Numbered from the stretch's first letter, positions 8,683 to 16,806 are shown. The stretch: 64,000 nucleotides of DNA from Solwaraspora sp. WMMA2065 (GCF_030345075.1 NZ_CP128361.1:5084001-5148000); one strand, 5' to 3'. The notes: generated from the letters alone by a model not told the origin. Translations and numbers: made by a program.

Positions 8683-8859
8683 TCACGGACCGGCGATCGG
8701 TGACTGGATCGACCCGGAACAAGCCGAGCACTTCAACCACACCTCGCGGGTGCGGCCACTGATCAGGGCGAAGGTGAAGGCCTTGCCGGCGCCGAGGCAT
8801 TTCGGGCAGATCGGCGGCCGCCGTCGCCTTGGCCCCGGCAGATCATCTCTCTCGCCCAT
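8683..8859 (-). CDS. Small zinc-ribbon protein (58 residues)
   Basis: The ATG at 8859 opens a 58-codon frame ending at TGA 8683. The protein has an Arg/Pro-rich start and then two Cys pairs, ICPKCLGAGK and LKCSACSGS, about 25 residues apart, which form a plausible zinc ribbon. Nucleic-acid or protein binding is likely. The partner is unknown. Codon usage is consistent with its neighbours. Confidence 0.7.
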   Translation of the reverse strand: MGERDDLPGPRRRRPPICPKCLGAGKAFTFALISGRTREVWLKCSACSGSIQSPIAGP

Positions 8860-9018
8860 GGGGCGAGATTACCGCCCACCATTACTCCGAGTGGAGGTCG
8901 ACCGCCGCCGAAAATCTCCCGGGCGACCTGGAGGCGCACCTGCGGCTCGCCGGGCCCGTCCGCCCGACGGGTTGGGCTAGTCTGGGTCCACTGCCACCGT
9001 ACGCATTCGGAGACCACC

Positions 9019-9726
9019 GTGAAGCTCTCGATCCTCATGCCGGTCTACAACGAGGAGGCGCGGGTCGGCGATGCCCTCAAACAGGCGCTCGCTGTCGACT
9101 ATCCGTGCGAGATCGAGTTCCTGGTCGTCGACGACGGCAGCCGCGACGGCACCGGTGCGATCCTGGAGAGCGTCGACGACGCACGGCTGCGGGTGATCAC
9201 CCATCCCCGTAACGCCGGCAAGGGCGCGGCGATCAAGACCGCGGTGGATTCCGCCGAGGGTGACTACATGGTGATCCTCGACGCAGACCTGGAGTACGAC
9301 CCGCAGGACATCCCGAAGCTGCTCGAGCCGGTGCTGGACGGTCGGGCCACGGTGGTCTACGGCAACCGGACCTTTGGCAGTCACAGCGCCTACAGCTTCT
9401 GGTACGTGATGGGCAACAAGGCCGTGACCACGGCGGCGAACGTGATGTTCAACTCCTACATCGGCGACCTGGAGACCTGCTTCAAGCTGCTGCCGCTGTC
9501 GTTGTACCGCTCACTCGACGTGCGCTCGCGCGGGTTCGGCATGGAGGCGGAGGTCACCGGCAAGCTGCTGCGTCGCCGGATCCGCCCGTACGAGGTGCCG
9601 ATCTCCTACCGGGCCCGGGGCCGCGAGGAAGGCAAGAAGATCACCTGGAAGGACGGGGTCGAGGCACTGTGGATCCTGGGTCGGGAGCGGACCCGGCGCC
9701 AGGAGCGTGCCGTCCCCGGCGCCTGA
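9019..9726 (+). CDS. Glycosyltransferase family 2 (dolichyl/polyprenyl-phosphate mannosyltransferase-like)
   Basis: A 235-residue GT-A fold enzyme. SILMPVYNEE and FLVVDDGSRDGT form the nucleotide-sugar site, and DADLEYDPQDI carries the metal-binding DxD. NAGKGAAIKTAV and SRGFGMEAEVTGKLL are also family hallmarks. There is no membrane domain, so it resembles the soluble DPM1-type enzymes that transfer mannose or glucose to a polyprenyl phosphate for envelope glycans. The GTG start at 9019 has no strong ribosome site. A TAGTCT -10 candidate lies at 8979. It is convergent with the transketolase genes. Confidence 0.88.
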   Translation: MKLSILMPVYNEEARVGDALKQALAVDYPCEIEFLVVDDGSRDGTGAILESVDDARLRVITHPRNAGKGAAIKTAVDSAEGDYMVILDADLEYDPQDIPKLLEPVLDGRATVVYGNRTFGSHSAYSFWYVMGNKAVTTAANVMFNSYIGDLETCFKLLPLSLYRSLDVRSRGFGMEAEVTGKLLRRRIRPYEVPISYRARGREEGKKITWKDGVEALWILGRERTRRQERAVPGA

Positions 9727-9780
9727 GCCCCGCCGTCTCCCGCCCCGCCGTCTCTCTGGTAAACCGCTGACGAATGCCGG

Positions 9781-10677
9781 TCAGCCGGTGACGAACCGGG
9801 TGACCGAGCGCCGCAGCCCGGCCGGGTCCAGCCCGTGCCAGCGGTCATGGTCCGTCGCGCTGCCGTACCGATGCAGATCCTCCCGCCCGACGCCCAGCGA
9901 CAGCAGCCGGTGCGGCCGGTCCGCCAGCGCCGCGCCGACCAGGTGACTCGACGTACCGGCCATATACGGCTCGACCAGCACCACCACCGGGTCGAGGTGA
10001 TCGACGAGCATCCGTAGCCCGGTGACGTCGAACGGGCGCGGCGTGTTCGTGTACGCCACCGTCACGTCCAACCCGGTGACCGCGTCCAGCGTCGCATCGA
10101 GCATCGGGCCGACCGCGACGACCACCGGGGCTCCCCCGCTGCCCCGACGCACCGTCACCAGTCGACCCGACACCCCGTCACCGTGCGGGCTGCCGTTGCC
10201 CCGAGCGGCCAGCCGCAGGTAAACGGCGTCGTCGTGACCGGCCGCCGCCCGCAGCAACGGCCCGACCTCGTCCGGGTGGCCCGGTACGTGCACCGTCCAC
10301 GACCCGGCCGTGTCCAGCAGCGCCACGTCACCAGGGGACATGTGGGTGCGGCCCTCCGCCGCCGCGTCGTACGACCCGCCGATGCTGACCAGCACCGCGC
10401 CGACGCCCTGGTGGTCGAGGTCGAGCTTGATCTGCTCGTACGCCCGGTCGACCAGGAACGGCGCGTAGGAGTGGGCGATGGTCCGCAGCCCGGTCAACGC
10501 CAGCCCGCCAGCCACGCCGATCATCAACTGTTCGCGGATGCCGACGTTGAGCACCCGGTCGGGGTGCCGGCGGGCGGCCGGGGCGAACGCCTCGGCCGAG
10601 ATGTCGGCCAGCACCAACGCGGTACGCGGGTCGTCGTCCAGCAGGCCGGTGGTGGCGCGGGTGAAGGCGTCACGCAT
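9781..10677 (-). CDS. Transketolase, C-terminal (pyrimidine-binding) subunit
   Basis: A 298-residue protein covering the second half of transketolase. It holds the pyrimidine-binding domain with the catalytic Glu in RVLNVGIREQLMIGVAGGLA, and a C-terminal domain. The first half is encoded by the preceding gene, which overlaps it by 8 bases. The two products should form the active heteromeric enzyme, which moves two-carbon ketol units using thiamine diphosphate. Split transketolases occur in many prokaryotes, both in the pentose phosphate pathway and in specialised sugar pathways. Confidence 0.88.
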   Translation of the reverse strand: MRDAFTRATTGLLDDDPRTALVLADISAEAFAPAARRHPDRVLNVGIREQLMIGVAGGLALTGLRTIAHSYAPFLVDRAYEQIKLDLDHQGVGAVLVSIGGSYDAAAEGRTHMSPGDVALLDTAGSWTVHVPGHPDEVGPLLRAAAGHDDAVYLRLAARGNGSPHGDGVSGRLVTVRRGSGGAPVVVAVGPMLDATLDAVTGLDVTVAYTNTPRPFDVTGLRMLVDHLDPVVVLVEPYMAGTSSHLVGAALADRPHRLLSLGVGREDLHRYGSATDHDRWHGLDPAGLRRSVTRFVTG

Positions 10678-11521
10678 GACCGTTCTCCTTGCTACCCGAG
10701 GTGGTGTACTCGCCCGGCTCCGACGCGGCGTACTTGGCCGGAGTCCGGGCGACCACCAGGTGCGGGTGTACCCCGTCGCGGCCGGTCAGCGCTGCGGTCA
10801 GCGCCTCGTGGTCGCGGCCGTCGACGATCGTCGTGGTCCAGCCGTTGACGCTGAACCGGCTGGCCAGCCCGCCGGGCCAGCCGTGGGTGGCCGAGTCGTT
10901 GTCGACGACGATCGCGGTCAGCTCGGCGAGCTGCCGGCTGCCGGCGTACGCGATCGCCTCGTGGTTCGACCCCTCGTCGAGCTCGGCGTCGCCGACCAGG
11001 ACGTAGACCCGGGCTCCGCCGACCCGACCGGCCCGACCGACCCCGCCAGCCCCGCCGGCCCGATTGACCCCGCTGGCCTGGTCGGTCAGGCCCTGGGCGC
11101 GCAGACCGAGCAGCATGCCGACGCCGAGGCCGAGCCCGTGCCCGAGTGAGCCGGAGCCGATCTCCACCCCGGGCACCAACAGCCGGTCCGGGTGGTGACC
11201 GAGTGGGCTGTCCGGCCCGGCCAGGTCGTCGAGCCAGGCGTCGGGGATGAACCCCTTAGCGGCGAGTACGGCGTAGTAGGCGGCCGGACCGTGCCCCTTG
11301 GAGAGCAGGAACCGGTCGCGGTCGGCGGCGTCGACGGTCTGCGGACTGATCCGCAGAATCCGGTCGTAGAGGACCCAGAGGACGTCCAACGTCGAGTTGG
11401 CGCTGGGCTCATGCTTCTCGTCGCCGGTGATCCGGCGCAGCAGCGGCGGAAGGGCCGCGTACCCGGTGTCGGTCGGCGGCTGATGCGGCGGCGCGACCGG
11501 GCTGGCTACGAAGGCTGGCAT
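10670..11521 (-). CDS. Transketolase, N-terminal (thiamine diphosphate-binding) subunit
   Basis: About 283 residues from ATG 11521. LLSKGHGPAAYYAVLA and GSGSLGHGLGLGVGM are classic transketolase motifs. The ThDP/Mg2+ motif follows as VGDAELDEGSNHEA, then VVDNDSATHG. An insert rich in Gly, Arg and Ala (about residues 160-175) looks like a flexible or low-complexity loop. It pairs with the downstream half gene through an 8-base overlap. Its start lies only 14 bases from a dyad shared with the divergent soxR gene, so redox control is likely. Confidence 0.87.
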   Translation of the reverse strand: MPAFVASPVAPPHQPPTDTGYAALPPLLRRITGDEKHEPSANSTLDVLWVLYDRILRISPQTVDAADRDRFLLSKGHGPAAYYAVLAAKGFIPDAWLDDLAGPDSPLGHHPDRLLVPGVEIGSGSLGHGLGLGVGMLLGLRAQGLTDQASGVNRAGGAGGVGRAGRVGGARVYVLVGDAELDEGSNHEAIAYAGSRQLAELTAIVVDNDSATHGWPGGLASRFSVNGWTTTIVDGRDHEALTAALTGRDGVHPHLVVARTPAKYAASEPGEYTTSGSKENGHA

Positions 11522-11535
11522 GCCCCTACCCTGCA

Positions 11536-11555
11536 AGTTGAAGTTGACTTCAACT
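11536..11555. promoter_or_regulatory. SoxR-box-like dyad between transketolase and soxR
   Basis: agttgaagt (11536-11544) and acttcaact (11547-11555) form a perfect 9-bp dyad around a TG centre. It sits within the 47-base gap between the divergent transketolase and soxR starts. Its symmetry and size match SoxR/MerR-type operators. Both genes could be controlled from it. Confidence 0.7.
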
Positions 11556-11568
11556 CAAGGGTGGTGTG

Positions 11569-12009
11569 ATGCAGCGGACACTGACCATCGGCGATCTGGC
11601 CGCCCGGTCCGGGGTGGCACCGTCGGCGCTGCGGTACTACGAGCGGATCGGGCTGATCCGAGCCGGTCGTACCGGCGGAAACCAACGCCGGTACGACCGC
11701 ACCGAGCTGCGCCGGGTCGCGTTCATCCGGATCGCCCAGCAGATCGGGGTGCCGCTGGACGAGATCCGCCAGGCGCTGGACGAGCTGCCCGAGTCGCGTA
11801 CCCCGACGAAGGCTGACTGGGCGCGGCTGTCCCAGCGCTGGCAGGCTCGGCTCGACGAACGGATCGCGCTGCTGACCCGGCTGCGCGACGACCTGACCGG
11901 GTGCATCGGCTGCGGCTGCCTGTCGCTGCGGTCGTGCACGCTGTACAACCCGGCCGACCGGCTGGCCGCCACCGGACCCGGTCCGCGCATCCTGCTCGAT
12001 GGCGGCTAG
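11569..12009 (+). CDS. soxR: Redox-sensitive transcriptional regulator SoxR
   Basis: A 146-residue MerR-family regulator. The N-terminal winged helix reads LTIGDLAARSGVAPSALRYYERIGLI, a coiled dimerisation helix follows, and then comes the cluster motif CIGCGCLSLRSC (Cys112, 115, 117 and 123). That CX2CXCX5C pattern binds the [2Fe-2S] cluster that senses redox-active compounds. In actinomycetes SoxR usually answers endogenous redox-active metabolites and switches on oxidoreductases. ATG 11569 is chosen over GTG 11566. It is divergent from the split transketolase and convergent with a quinone oxidoreductase. Confidence 0.92.
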   Translation: MQRTLTIGDLAARSGVAPSALRYYERIGLIRAGRTGGNQRRYDRTELRRVAFIRIAQQIGVPLDEIRQALDELPESRTPTKADWARLSQRWQARLDERIALLTRLRDDLTGCIGCGCLSLRSCTLYNPADRLAATGPGPRILLDGG

Positions 12010-12029
12010 CACTTGCCGCTCGAGGGCGG

Positions 12030-13019
12030 CTAGCGTTGCTCCGTCACCAGCAGCACCTTGCCCAGGTGGTCGCTGCTCTCGACGATCCGGTGCGCCTGCG
12101 CCGCCTGCGCCATCGGCATCCGGCGGTCGATGACCGGGCGGATCGCACCCGAGGCGACCAGCGGCCAGACCTGGTCGTGCACCCGGCGGACGATCTCCGC
12201 CTTTTCGGCGAGTGGCCGGGACCGCAGCGTGGTCGCGAAGATCGTGGCCCGCTTGGTCAGCAGCGCACCCAGGTTCAGCTCGGCGGTGCGGCCGCCCTGC
12301 AACCCGATGATCGTCAACCGGCCGCCGGTGGCCAGCGTCCGTACGTTGCGTTCCAGGTAGGCACCGCCGATGATGTCGAGGATCACGTCCACCCCGCCGT
12401 CACCGTCGCCGGTCAGCTCACGGGCGCGGGCGACGAAATCCTCCGTGGTGTAGTCGATCGTGTGGTGGGCGCCGAGCGCCCGCAGCTGTTCATGCTTGGC
12501 CGCGCGGGCGGTGGTCAGCACGGTCGCGCCGAGCGCCGCACCGAGCTGGATGGCGAAGGTGCCGATCCCGCTGCCGCCGCCGTGCACCAGCAGCGACTCG
12601 CCGGCCCGCAGCCCGGCCAGCTTGACCACGTTCGACCAGACGGTGCAGGCCACCTCGGGCAGCGCGGCGGCGTCGACCAGGCTCAACCCGGCCGGCACCG
12701 GCAGCAGCTGCCCGGCGGGCACGGCGACCCGCTCGGCGTACCCGCCGCCGGCCAGCAGCGCGCACACCTGGTCGCCGACCTTGTGGTGGGAGACGTCCGC
12801 GCCGACCGCGCTGATCACCCCGGAGCATTCCAACCCGAGGTACGGCGACGCGCCCGGCGGCGGTGGGTAGTGTCCCTGCCGTTGCAGCAGGTCGGCCCGG
12901 TTGACGGCGGTCGCGGCGACGTCGACGATCACCTCGTCCGGGCACGGGGAGGGGTCGGGCACCTCGGCCCGGACCAGGGCGTCGGGTCCGCCGGGCTGCG
13001 GCACGGTGATCGCGTACAT
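12030..13019 (-). CDS. NAD(P)H-quinone oxidoreductase (zinc-independent MDR, PIG3-like)
   Basis: A 329-residue medium-chain dehydrogenase/reductase. The GroES-like half reads LGLECSGVISAVG. The Rossmann half carries LLVHGGGSGIGTFAIQLG, the NADPH-binding glycine motif of quinone oxidoreductases, and VDVILDIIGG. Zinc-binding cysteines are absent, as expected in the PIG3/QOR group. These enzymes reduce quinones, often under oxidative stress. It is convergent with soxR (20-base gap), and such genes are frequent SoxR targets, but no SoxR-type dyad was seen at its own promoter. Confidence 0.88.
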   Translation of the reverse strand: MYAITVPQPGGPDALVRAEVPDPSPCPDEVIVDVAATAVNRADLLQRQGHYPPPPGASPYLGLECSGVISAVGADVSHHKVGDQVCALLAGGGYAERVAVPAGQLLPVPAGLSLVDAAALPEVACTVWSNVVKLAGLRAGESLLVHGGGSGIGTFAIQLGAALGATVLTTARAAKHEQLRALGAHHTIDYTTEDFVARARELTGDGDGGVDVILDIIGGAYLERNVRTLATGGRLTIIGLQGGRTAELNLGALLTKRATIFATTLRSRPLAEKAEIVRRVHDQVWPLVASGAIRPVIDRRMPMAQAAQAHRIVESSDHLGKVLLVTEQR

Positions 13020-13192
13020 GGGATAAGTCTTACCGGGTCGGCCCGTGTGCCGCCTGGCGAACCCGGCTGGTGAATCCTGATGGCGCCCTCGGCTACCGCC
13101 GCGTTAACCTGCGGCGCGGAGTGCCGTCGGACGTCCGTGGCACACTAGGGCACAGTGACGCGGTGGCCGACCGTCCCCGGCCCGCCGCACCG

Positions 13193-13279
13193 GGAGGGCT
13201 CGCCTAGTGGCCGATGGCGCTGGTCTTGAAAACCGGTAAGGCAGCAATGTCTTCGTGGGTTCGAATCCCACGCCCTCCG
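13193..13279 (+). tRNA. tRNA-Ser (anticodon UGA)
   Basis: An 87-base class II tRNA. The acceptor arms ggagggc (13193-13199) and gccctcc (13272-13278) pair fully, with a G discriminator at 13279. The anticodon stem ctggt/accgg encloses the loop cttgaaa with TGA at 13227-13229. A long variable arm follows, then the T-arm gtgggttcgaatcccac. No CCA is encoded. Confidence 0.95.
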
Positions 13280-13294
13280 CTCCGACAAGCAAGA

Positions 13295-13331
13295 ACGCCC
13301 TCTGACAGAGCCAACTCCGGTCAGGGGGCGT
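13295..13331 (+). terminator. Hairpin terminator after tRNA-Ser
   Basis: acgccctctgac (13295-13306) pairs with gtcagggggcgt (13320-13331) across a 13-base loop with one G-T pair, followed by tcttc. It starts 15 bases after the tRNA and fits a factor-independent terminator. Confidence 0.65.
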
Positions 13332-13355
13332 CTTCGTGATGCGTGAACATCGCGA

Positions 13356-13412
13356 CGAGTCATACACCAGGAACCTCATCCGGCGCTCATGAGGTATCTG
13401 GTGTATGACTCG
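13356..13412. terminator. 24-bp near-perfect inverted repeat, probable terminator of the MarR gene
   Basis: Arms 13356-13379 and 13389-13412 match at 22 of 24 positions around a 9-base loop. The right arm overlaps the last codons and stop of the minus-strand MarR gene. It would stop transcripts arriving from both sides. Confidence 0.6.
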
Positions 13413-13878
13413 CCGAGTCTCCGTGCGCGAGGTTGCGGGCGACGTGGCAGGCGATCTCGCGGAGTACGTCGATCTGGTGGTCGGTGAGGCCGTCGATGAC
13501 GTACCGGCGGACGGCGGCGACGTGCCCGGGGGCGGCGGCGACGACCAACTCCCAGCCGGCGTCGGTGAGTACGGCAGTCGTGTAGCGGGGGTTGTCGGCG
13601 TCGGGCTCGCGCCGCAGCAGACCGCGTCGTTCCAGGCGTTTGACGACGTTCGACAGCCGGGACAGCGAGCTGGAGAGCTGACCGGCCAGGTCGCTCAGGC
13701 GCAGGGTGCGGCCGGGTGTCATGGACAGGACGCTGAGCGCGAAGTAGTCGAACAGCGTGAGGTCGTTGTCCCGCAGCAGCTGGGCATCGAGCGCGCTGGG
13801 CAGGTTGAACATGAGCTTAGCCAGGGCCAACCATGCTTCGCGCTCGCGGTCGGTCAGCCACTGGGGTTCGTCTGGCAC
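13387..13878 (-). CDS. MarR family transcriptional regulator
   Basis: A 163-residue winged-helix protein. LTLFDYFALSVLSMTPG and LRLSDLAGQLSSSLSRLSNV form the helix-turn-helix, and KRLERRGLLRREPD with YTTAVLT forms the wing. The open frame continues upstream to 14238, but only across the promoter and into the divergent gene, so GTG 13878 (VPDEPQW) is chosen. It is divergent from an FMN-dependent reductase gene, with two identical 12-base palindromes between them. This is the usual layout of a MarR repressor sensing an electrophile or phenolic compound and controlling the enzyme that removes it. Confidence 0.87.
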   Translation of the reverse strand: MPDEPQWLTDREREAWLALAKLMFNLPSALDAQLLRDNDLTLFDYFALSVLSMTPGRTLRLSDLAGQLSSSLSRLSNVVKRLERRGLLRREPDADNPRYTTAVLTDAGWELVVAAAPGHVAAVRRYVIDGLTDHQIDVLREIACHVARNLAHGDSASHTPDTS

Positions 13879-13931
13879 AAGCCCAAGCGTACGTCTGCGG
13901 TTCACCGTTGAAGTGACGGATGTCTCAACCA

Positions 13932-13945
13932 GTTCAAGCTTGAAC
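13932..13945. promoter_or_regulatory. MarR operator copy 1
   Basis: gttcaagcttgaac is a perfect 14-base palindrome in the gap between the divergent marR and reductase genes. Its 12-base core recurs at 13967-13978, with centres 34 bases apart, roughly three helical turns. Confidence 0.75.
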
Positions 13946-13966
13946 CAAAGCCAGCTACCGTCGAGC

Positions 13967-13978
13967 TTCAAGCTTGAA
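13967..13978. promoter_or_regulatory. MarR operator copy 2
   Basis: ttcaagcttgaa is a perfect 12-base palindrome, identical to the core of the site at 13932-13945. It lies 22 bases before the reductase start at 14001, a position where bound repressor would block transcription or initiation. Confidence 0.75.
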
Positions 13979-14000
13979 CCTACGAGCATCTGGAGTAGTG

Positions 14001-14648
14001 GTGACCCTGTTCCGGCTGGACGCCAGCATCCGTACGCACGGTTCCGCAAGCCGCGAGATCGCCGACATCGTCGAGCAGGAGTGGCGCGCCGCCCACCCCG
14101 GCGACCCGGTGGTGGCCCGCCATGTCGGTGTCGACACTCTGCCCTCGACCGTCTGGGCGGCTGCGGTGACCGCCGGCATGACACCGGCCGAGGAGCAGAC
14201 CGCCGAGCAGCGCGACGCCGTCGTTCTCGCCGCGACACTCGTGGACGAACTGATCACCGCCGACGCGATCCTGTTCGCCGTACCGCTCTACAACTACGGC
14301 GTCTCCCAGCACTTCAAGACGTACCTCGATGTGGTCCTGGGCGATCCACGGGCGACCGGGGTCCCGTTCCTCGCCGGAAAGCCGGTCGTGCTCGCCACGG
14401 TCCGTGGCGGCGCGTACGGACCGGGCACCCCACGGGAGGGCTGGGACCACTCCACGCCGTACCTGCGGCGGGTCATCGCCGACTGCTGGGGTGCTGAGCT
14501 CACCGTGGTGGAACGTGAGTTCACCCTGGTCGGGGTCAACCCCGCGCTGGACTCCTTTACAGACGAAGCGGCGCAGTTGCACGCCGGAGCGCTGCAGGCC
14601 GCCCGGGAGGCCGGTCGTGCCCTGGGCGCGCTGCCCGTCCCGGCCTGA
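14001..14648 (+). CDS. FMN-dependent NADH:quinone oxidoreductase / azoreductase (AzoR-like)
   Basis: A 215-residue flavodoxin-fold protein. The N-terminal phosphate loop is LFRLDASIRTHGSASREIA, the FMN-contact motif PLYNYGVSQHFKTYLDVV is diagnostic, and VVLATVRGGAYGPG forms the second FMN loop. AzoR enzymes use NADH to reduce quinones and azo bonds by two electrons, protecting against thiol-specific stress. GTG 14001 is favoured because GGAG lies 5 bases upstream. An ORF start at 13974 would lie inside the operator. Control by the divergent MarR protein is a strong inference. Confidence 0.88.
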   Translation: MTLFRLDASIRTHGSASREIADIVEQEWRAAHPGDPVVARHVGVDTLPSTVWAAAVTAGMTPAEEQTAEQRDAVVLAATLVDELITADAILFAVPLYNYGVSQHFKTYLDVVLGDPRATGVPFLAGKPVVLATVRGGAYGPGTPREGWDHSTPYLRRVIADCWGAELTVVEREFTLVGVNPALDSFTDEAAQLHAGALQAAREAGRALGALPVPA

Positions 14649-14841
14649 ACATGAAGGATGGCTGATTGTCCAACAGGCACCTTGCCGCTTCGGACATTCG
14701 CCGCCGCCGTTGGGTCCGAGCTGGACCGAGCCGGAGGTCTGACGAAGAAGGATGATCGGATACCTCCGATGGCCCTGGTCGCCGGAAACTGTCCCTCTTC
14801 GACTGCTGTGAGCCATCGATGCCGACCGGCACACTTCGCCG

Positions 14842-15603
14842 GTGACCTATCCAGCGCGCGACATCAACCAGCGTCCGTTGCCCACCACCGGTGCCGGGCG
14901 GCTCGGCCCCGGCCAGAAGGCAGCCGCCTACCTCGGCGTCGGTCTGGCGGTCTTCGTCCTGCTCTGCGGCGGCAGCTCGTTCCTGGCCAGCCTGGTCTCC
15001 TCGGAGCCGCAGGCCACCGGTGACAAGCTCACCGCGCTCAGCGGAAGTGGCGCTGACGGCGACCGGTCGGCACCGGCGACCTCCGCCGTGGCGGGCGGTT
15101 CGACCTCGGCCAGCCCGACCGCCTCGCCGACCGCCTCCCCGACCCCGAGCCCGAGCCCGTCCCCGACGGCCTCCGTCCCGAGCGTTGCGCAGCCGAAGGT
15201 GGAGACGAAGACGGTGACCGAGACGCGGGAGATTCCCTTCAAGGAGAAGCGTGTCGACGACCCCAATCTCGCCAAGGGCAAGACGAAGGTGAAGACCGCC
15301 GGTGTCACCGGCGTGAAGACGCTGACCTACCGGGTGACCTACACCGACGGGGTGCAGACCGCCAAGGAACTGATCAGTGAGAAGGTGACGAAGCAGCCGG
15401 TCACCAAGGTGGTGCTGGTCGGCACCAAGATCACCCAGCAGTGCCACCCCAGCTACACCGGCGCCTGCGTACCGTTCGCCAGCGATGTCGACTGTGCCGG
15501 CGGCAGCGGCAACGGTCCGGCGTACGTCAGCGGGCCGGTGCGGGTCGTCGGATCCGACGTCTACGGCCTGGACCGCGACGGCGACGGCGTCGCCTGCGAG
15601 TGA
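14842..15603 (+). CDS. Membrane-anchored G5-domain protein with excalibur-like calcium-binding C-terminus
   Basis: A 253-residue protein. A short cytoplasmic start is followed by one membrane span (YLGVGLAVFVLLCGGSSFLAS), a long Ser/Pro/Thr/Ala linker, a G5 domain (about residues 118-200, VETKTVTETREIPFKEKRV), a small Cys-containing region, and a final DRDGDGVACE. The last is the excalibur calcium-binding motif DXDXDGXXCE. G5 domains bind N-acetylglucosamine-containing polymers or support cell-wall enzymes, so this protein probably sits on the outer face at the peptidoglycan. It starts at GTG 14842. Catalytic residues are not seen. Confidence 0.83.
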   Translation: MTYPARDINQRPLPTTGAGRLGPGQKAAAYLGVGLAVFVLLCGGSSFLASLVSSEPQATGDKLTALSGSGADGDRSAPATSAVAGGSTSASPTASPTASPTPSPSPSPTASVPSVAQPKVETKTVTETREIPFKEKRVDDPNLAKGKTKVKTAGVTGVKTLTYRVTYTDGVQTAKELISEKVTKQPVTKVVLVGTKITQQCHPSYTGACVPFASDVDCAGGSGNGPAYVSGPVRVVGSDVYGLDRDGDGVACE

Positions 15604-15618
15604 TGCCGGGCGGACGGC

Positions 15619-15960
15619 CTACGGGATCACCCAGATCCGGGCCCACAGCCAGTAGACCAACGACACCAGCGCCATGATCGCGACGAAGGCCAGCGGCACC
15701 GCGACCAACGCGGTCAGGATCGGAAACCGGCGGTGCAGCCGTTGCCGCTGCTGCCAGCGCCACCAGGCCCGGCGGACCCCAGGTCCGCCGGGCAGGCGCA
15801 ACGCGGCCAGCATCGCCCGCCGCCGCCAGGTGACCCGGACCGGCTCCGGGTCACGGATCCAGTCCGGCAGGGTGACCGGCTGCCGGCCACGCCGGGGCTG
15901 ACCTACGTCGTCGGTACGCGGACCGGCAGCGTCGCTGCGGTCGCCGGACATGTCGGCCAT
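15619..15960 (-). CDS. Small membrane protein, unknown function
   Basis: A 113-residue protein from ATG 15960, preceded by GAGGAAG. The N-terminal half is polar and Arg-rich (TLPDWIRDPEPVRVTWRRRAM), followed by a basic stretch and one C-terminal membrane span (FPILTALVAVPLAFVAIMALVSLVYWLW). No family was recognised. It is convergent with the G5-domain gene, with a 15-base gap, and downstream of the VOC gene on the same strand. Confidence 0.7.
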   Translation of the reverse strand: MADMSGDRSDAAGPRTDDVGQPRRGRQPVTLPDWIRDPEPVRVTWRRRAMLAALRLPGGPGVRRAWWRWQQRQRLHRRFPILTALVAVPLAFVAIMALVSLVYWLWARIWVIP

Positions 15961-16059
15961 GGCTTCCTCGCTGATCGAAGGGTGTTGGCGTCGGCGATGC
16001 CGAACCCATGGCCCGATGGTGACAGCGGTACGCCAGTCTGTCGTGATCATTTCGCCTGG

Positions 16060-16806
16060 TCAGGCCGCCCAGACGAGGCAGAAGGGGTGGCCGGCGGGGT
16101 CGGCGTAGACGCGCCAGCCGGGGCCGGCACCGTCGAGTCGGGTGGCGCCGGTGGCGAGGGCGGCATGTTCGGCGGCATCTACGCCCTGGACCTGCACGTC
16201 GAGGTGGATCTGCTGCGGGTACGCCGGGTCCGGCCAGCGGGGCGCGGCGTACTGCTCGACCTGCTGAAACAGGACGGGCTGCGCACCCTGTTCGCCGATC
16301 ATGGCGATACCGTCCCCCTCGTAGGTCACCGGTTCGCCGAGCAGTCCGGCGTAGAAGTGGCTCAACTCCTTGGCGTCGGGGCAGTCGAGCATGACGCCCG
16401 CCAAGGTGGTGCGCGGCTCGTCGGCTTTCAGACACAGGCAGAACGGGTGGCCGGCCGGGTCGGCGAGGGTGTGCCACCGTTCGTTGCGTTGCAACAGGCT
16501 GGCACCGAGCTGCTGGGCGCGTTCGGCCGCCGCGTCGATGTCCGACACCTGGAAGTCGAGGTGGGCCTGCTGCGGTCGGTCCTGGCCGGGCCAGTCCGGC
16601 GGTACGTGGTCGACGGCCTGTTGCAGCCCGATCCGCCAGCCGTCGTCGGTGACAAGGGTGATCCAGTCGTCGTCATCGTCACCGGTGGGGCGGCGTCGCC
16701 AGCCGGCGAGCTGTTCGTAGAAGGTGGCCAGGCGATCGATGTCCGGCGCGTCGATCGCCACGGCCCGCAGTGAGCCGACCGCCTGCCGGTCTGGTTCGGT
16801 GGTCAT
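16060..16806 (-). CDS. VOC-family protein with two glyoxalase-like domains
   Basis: A 248-residue protein made of two beta-alpha-beta-beta-beta VOC modules. The first (about 10-118) ends WHTLADPAGHPFCLCL and the second (about 128-246) ends WRVYADPAGHPFCLVW. The repeated DPAGHPFCL motif marks duplicated VOC folds. The superfamily includes glyoxalases, extradiol dioxygenases and antibiotic-binding resistance proteins. Metal-site residues are not obvious, so binding or lyase roles are both open. ATG 16806 is chosen over an upstream frame extension. Confidence 0.83.
   Translation of the reverse strand: MTTEPDRQAVGSLRAVAIDAPDIDRLATFYEQLAGWRRRPTGDDDDDWITLVTDDGWRIGLQQAVDHVPPDWPGQDRPQQAHLDFQVSDIDAAAERAQQLGASLLQRNERWHTLADPAGHPFCLCLKADEPRTTLAGVMLDCPDAKELSHFYAGLLGEPVTYEGDGIAMIGEQGAQPVLFQQVEQYAAPRWPDPAYPQQIHLDVQVQGVDAAEHAALATGATRLDGAGPGWRVYADPAGHPFCLVWAA

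Noticed and set aside
13193..13279. tRNA-Ser as an integration site for an element to its right
   Set aside because: No integrase next to it and no repeat of the tRNA 3' end was seen downstream.
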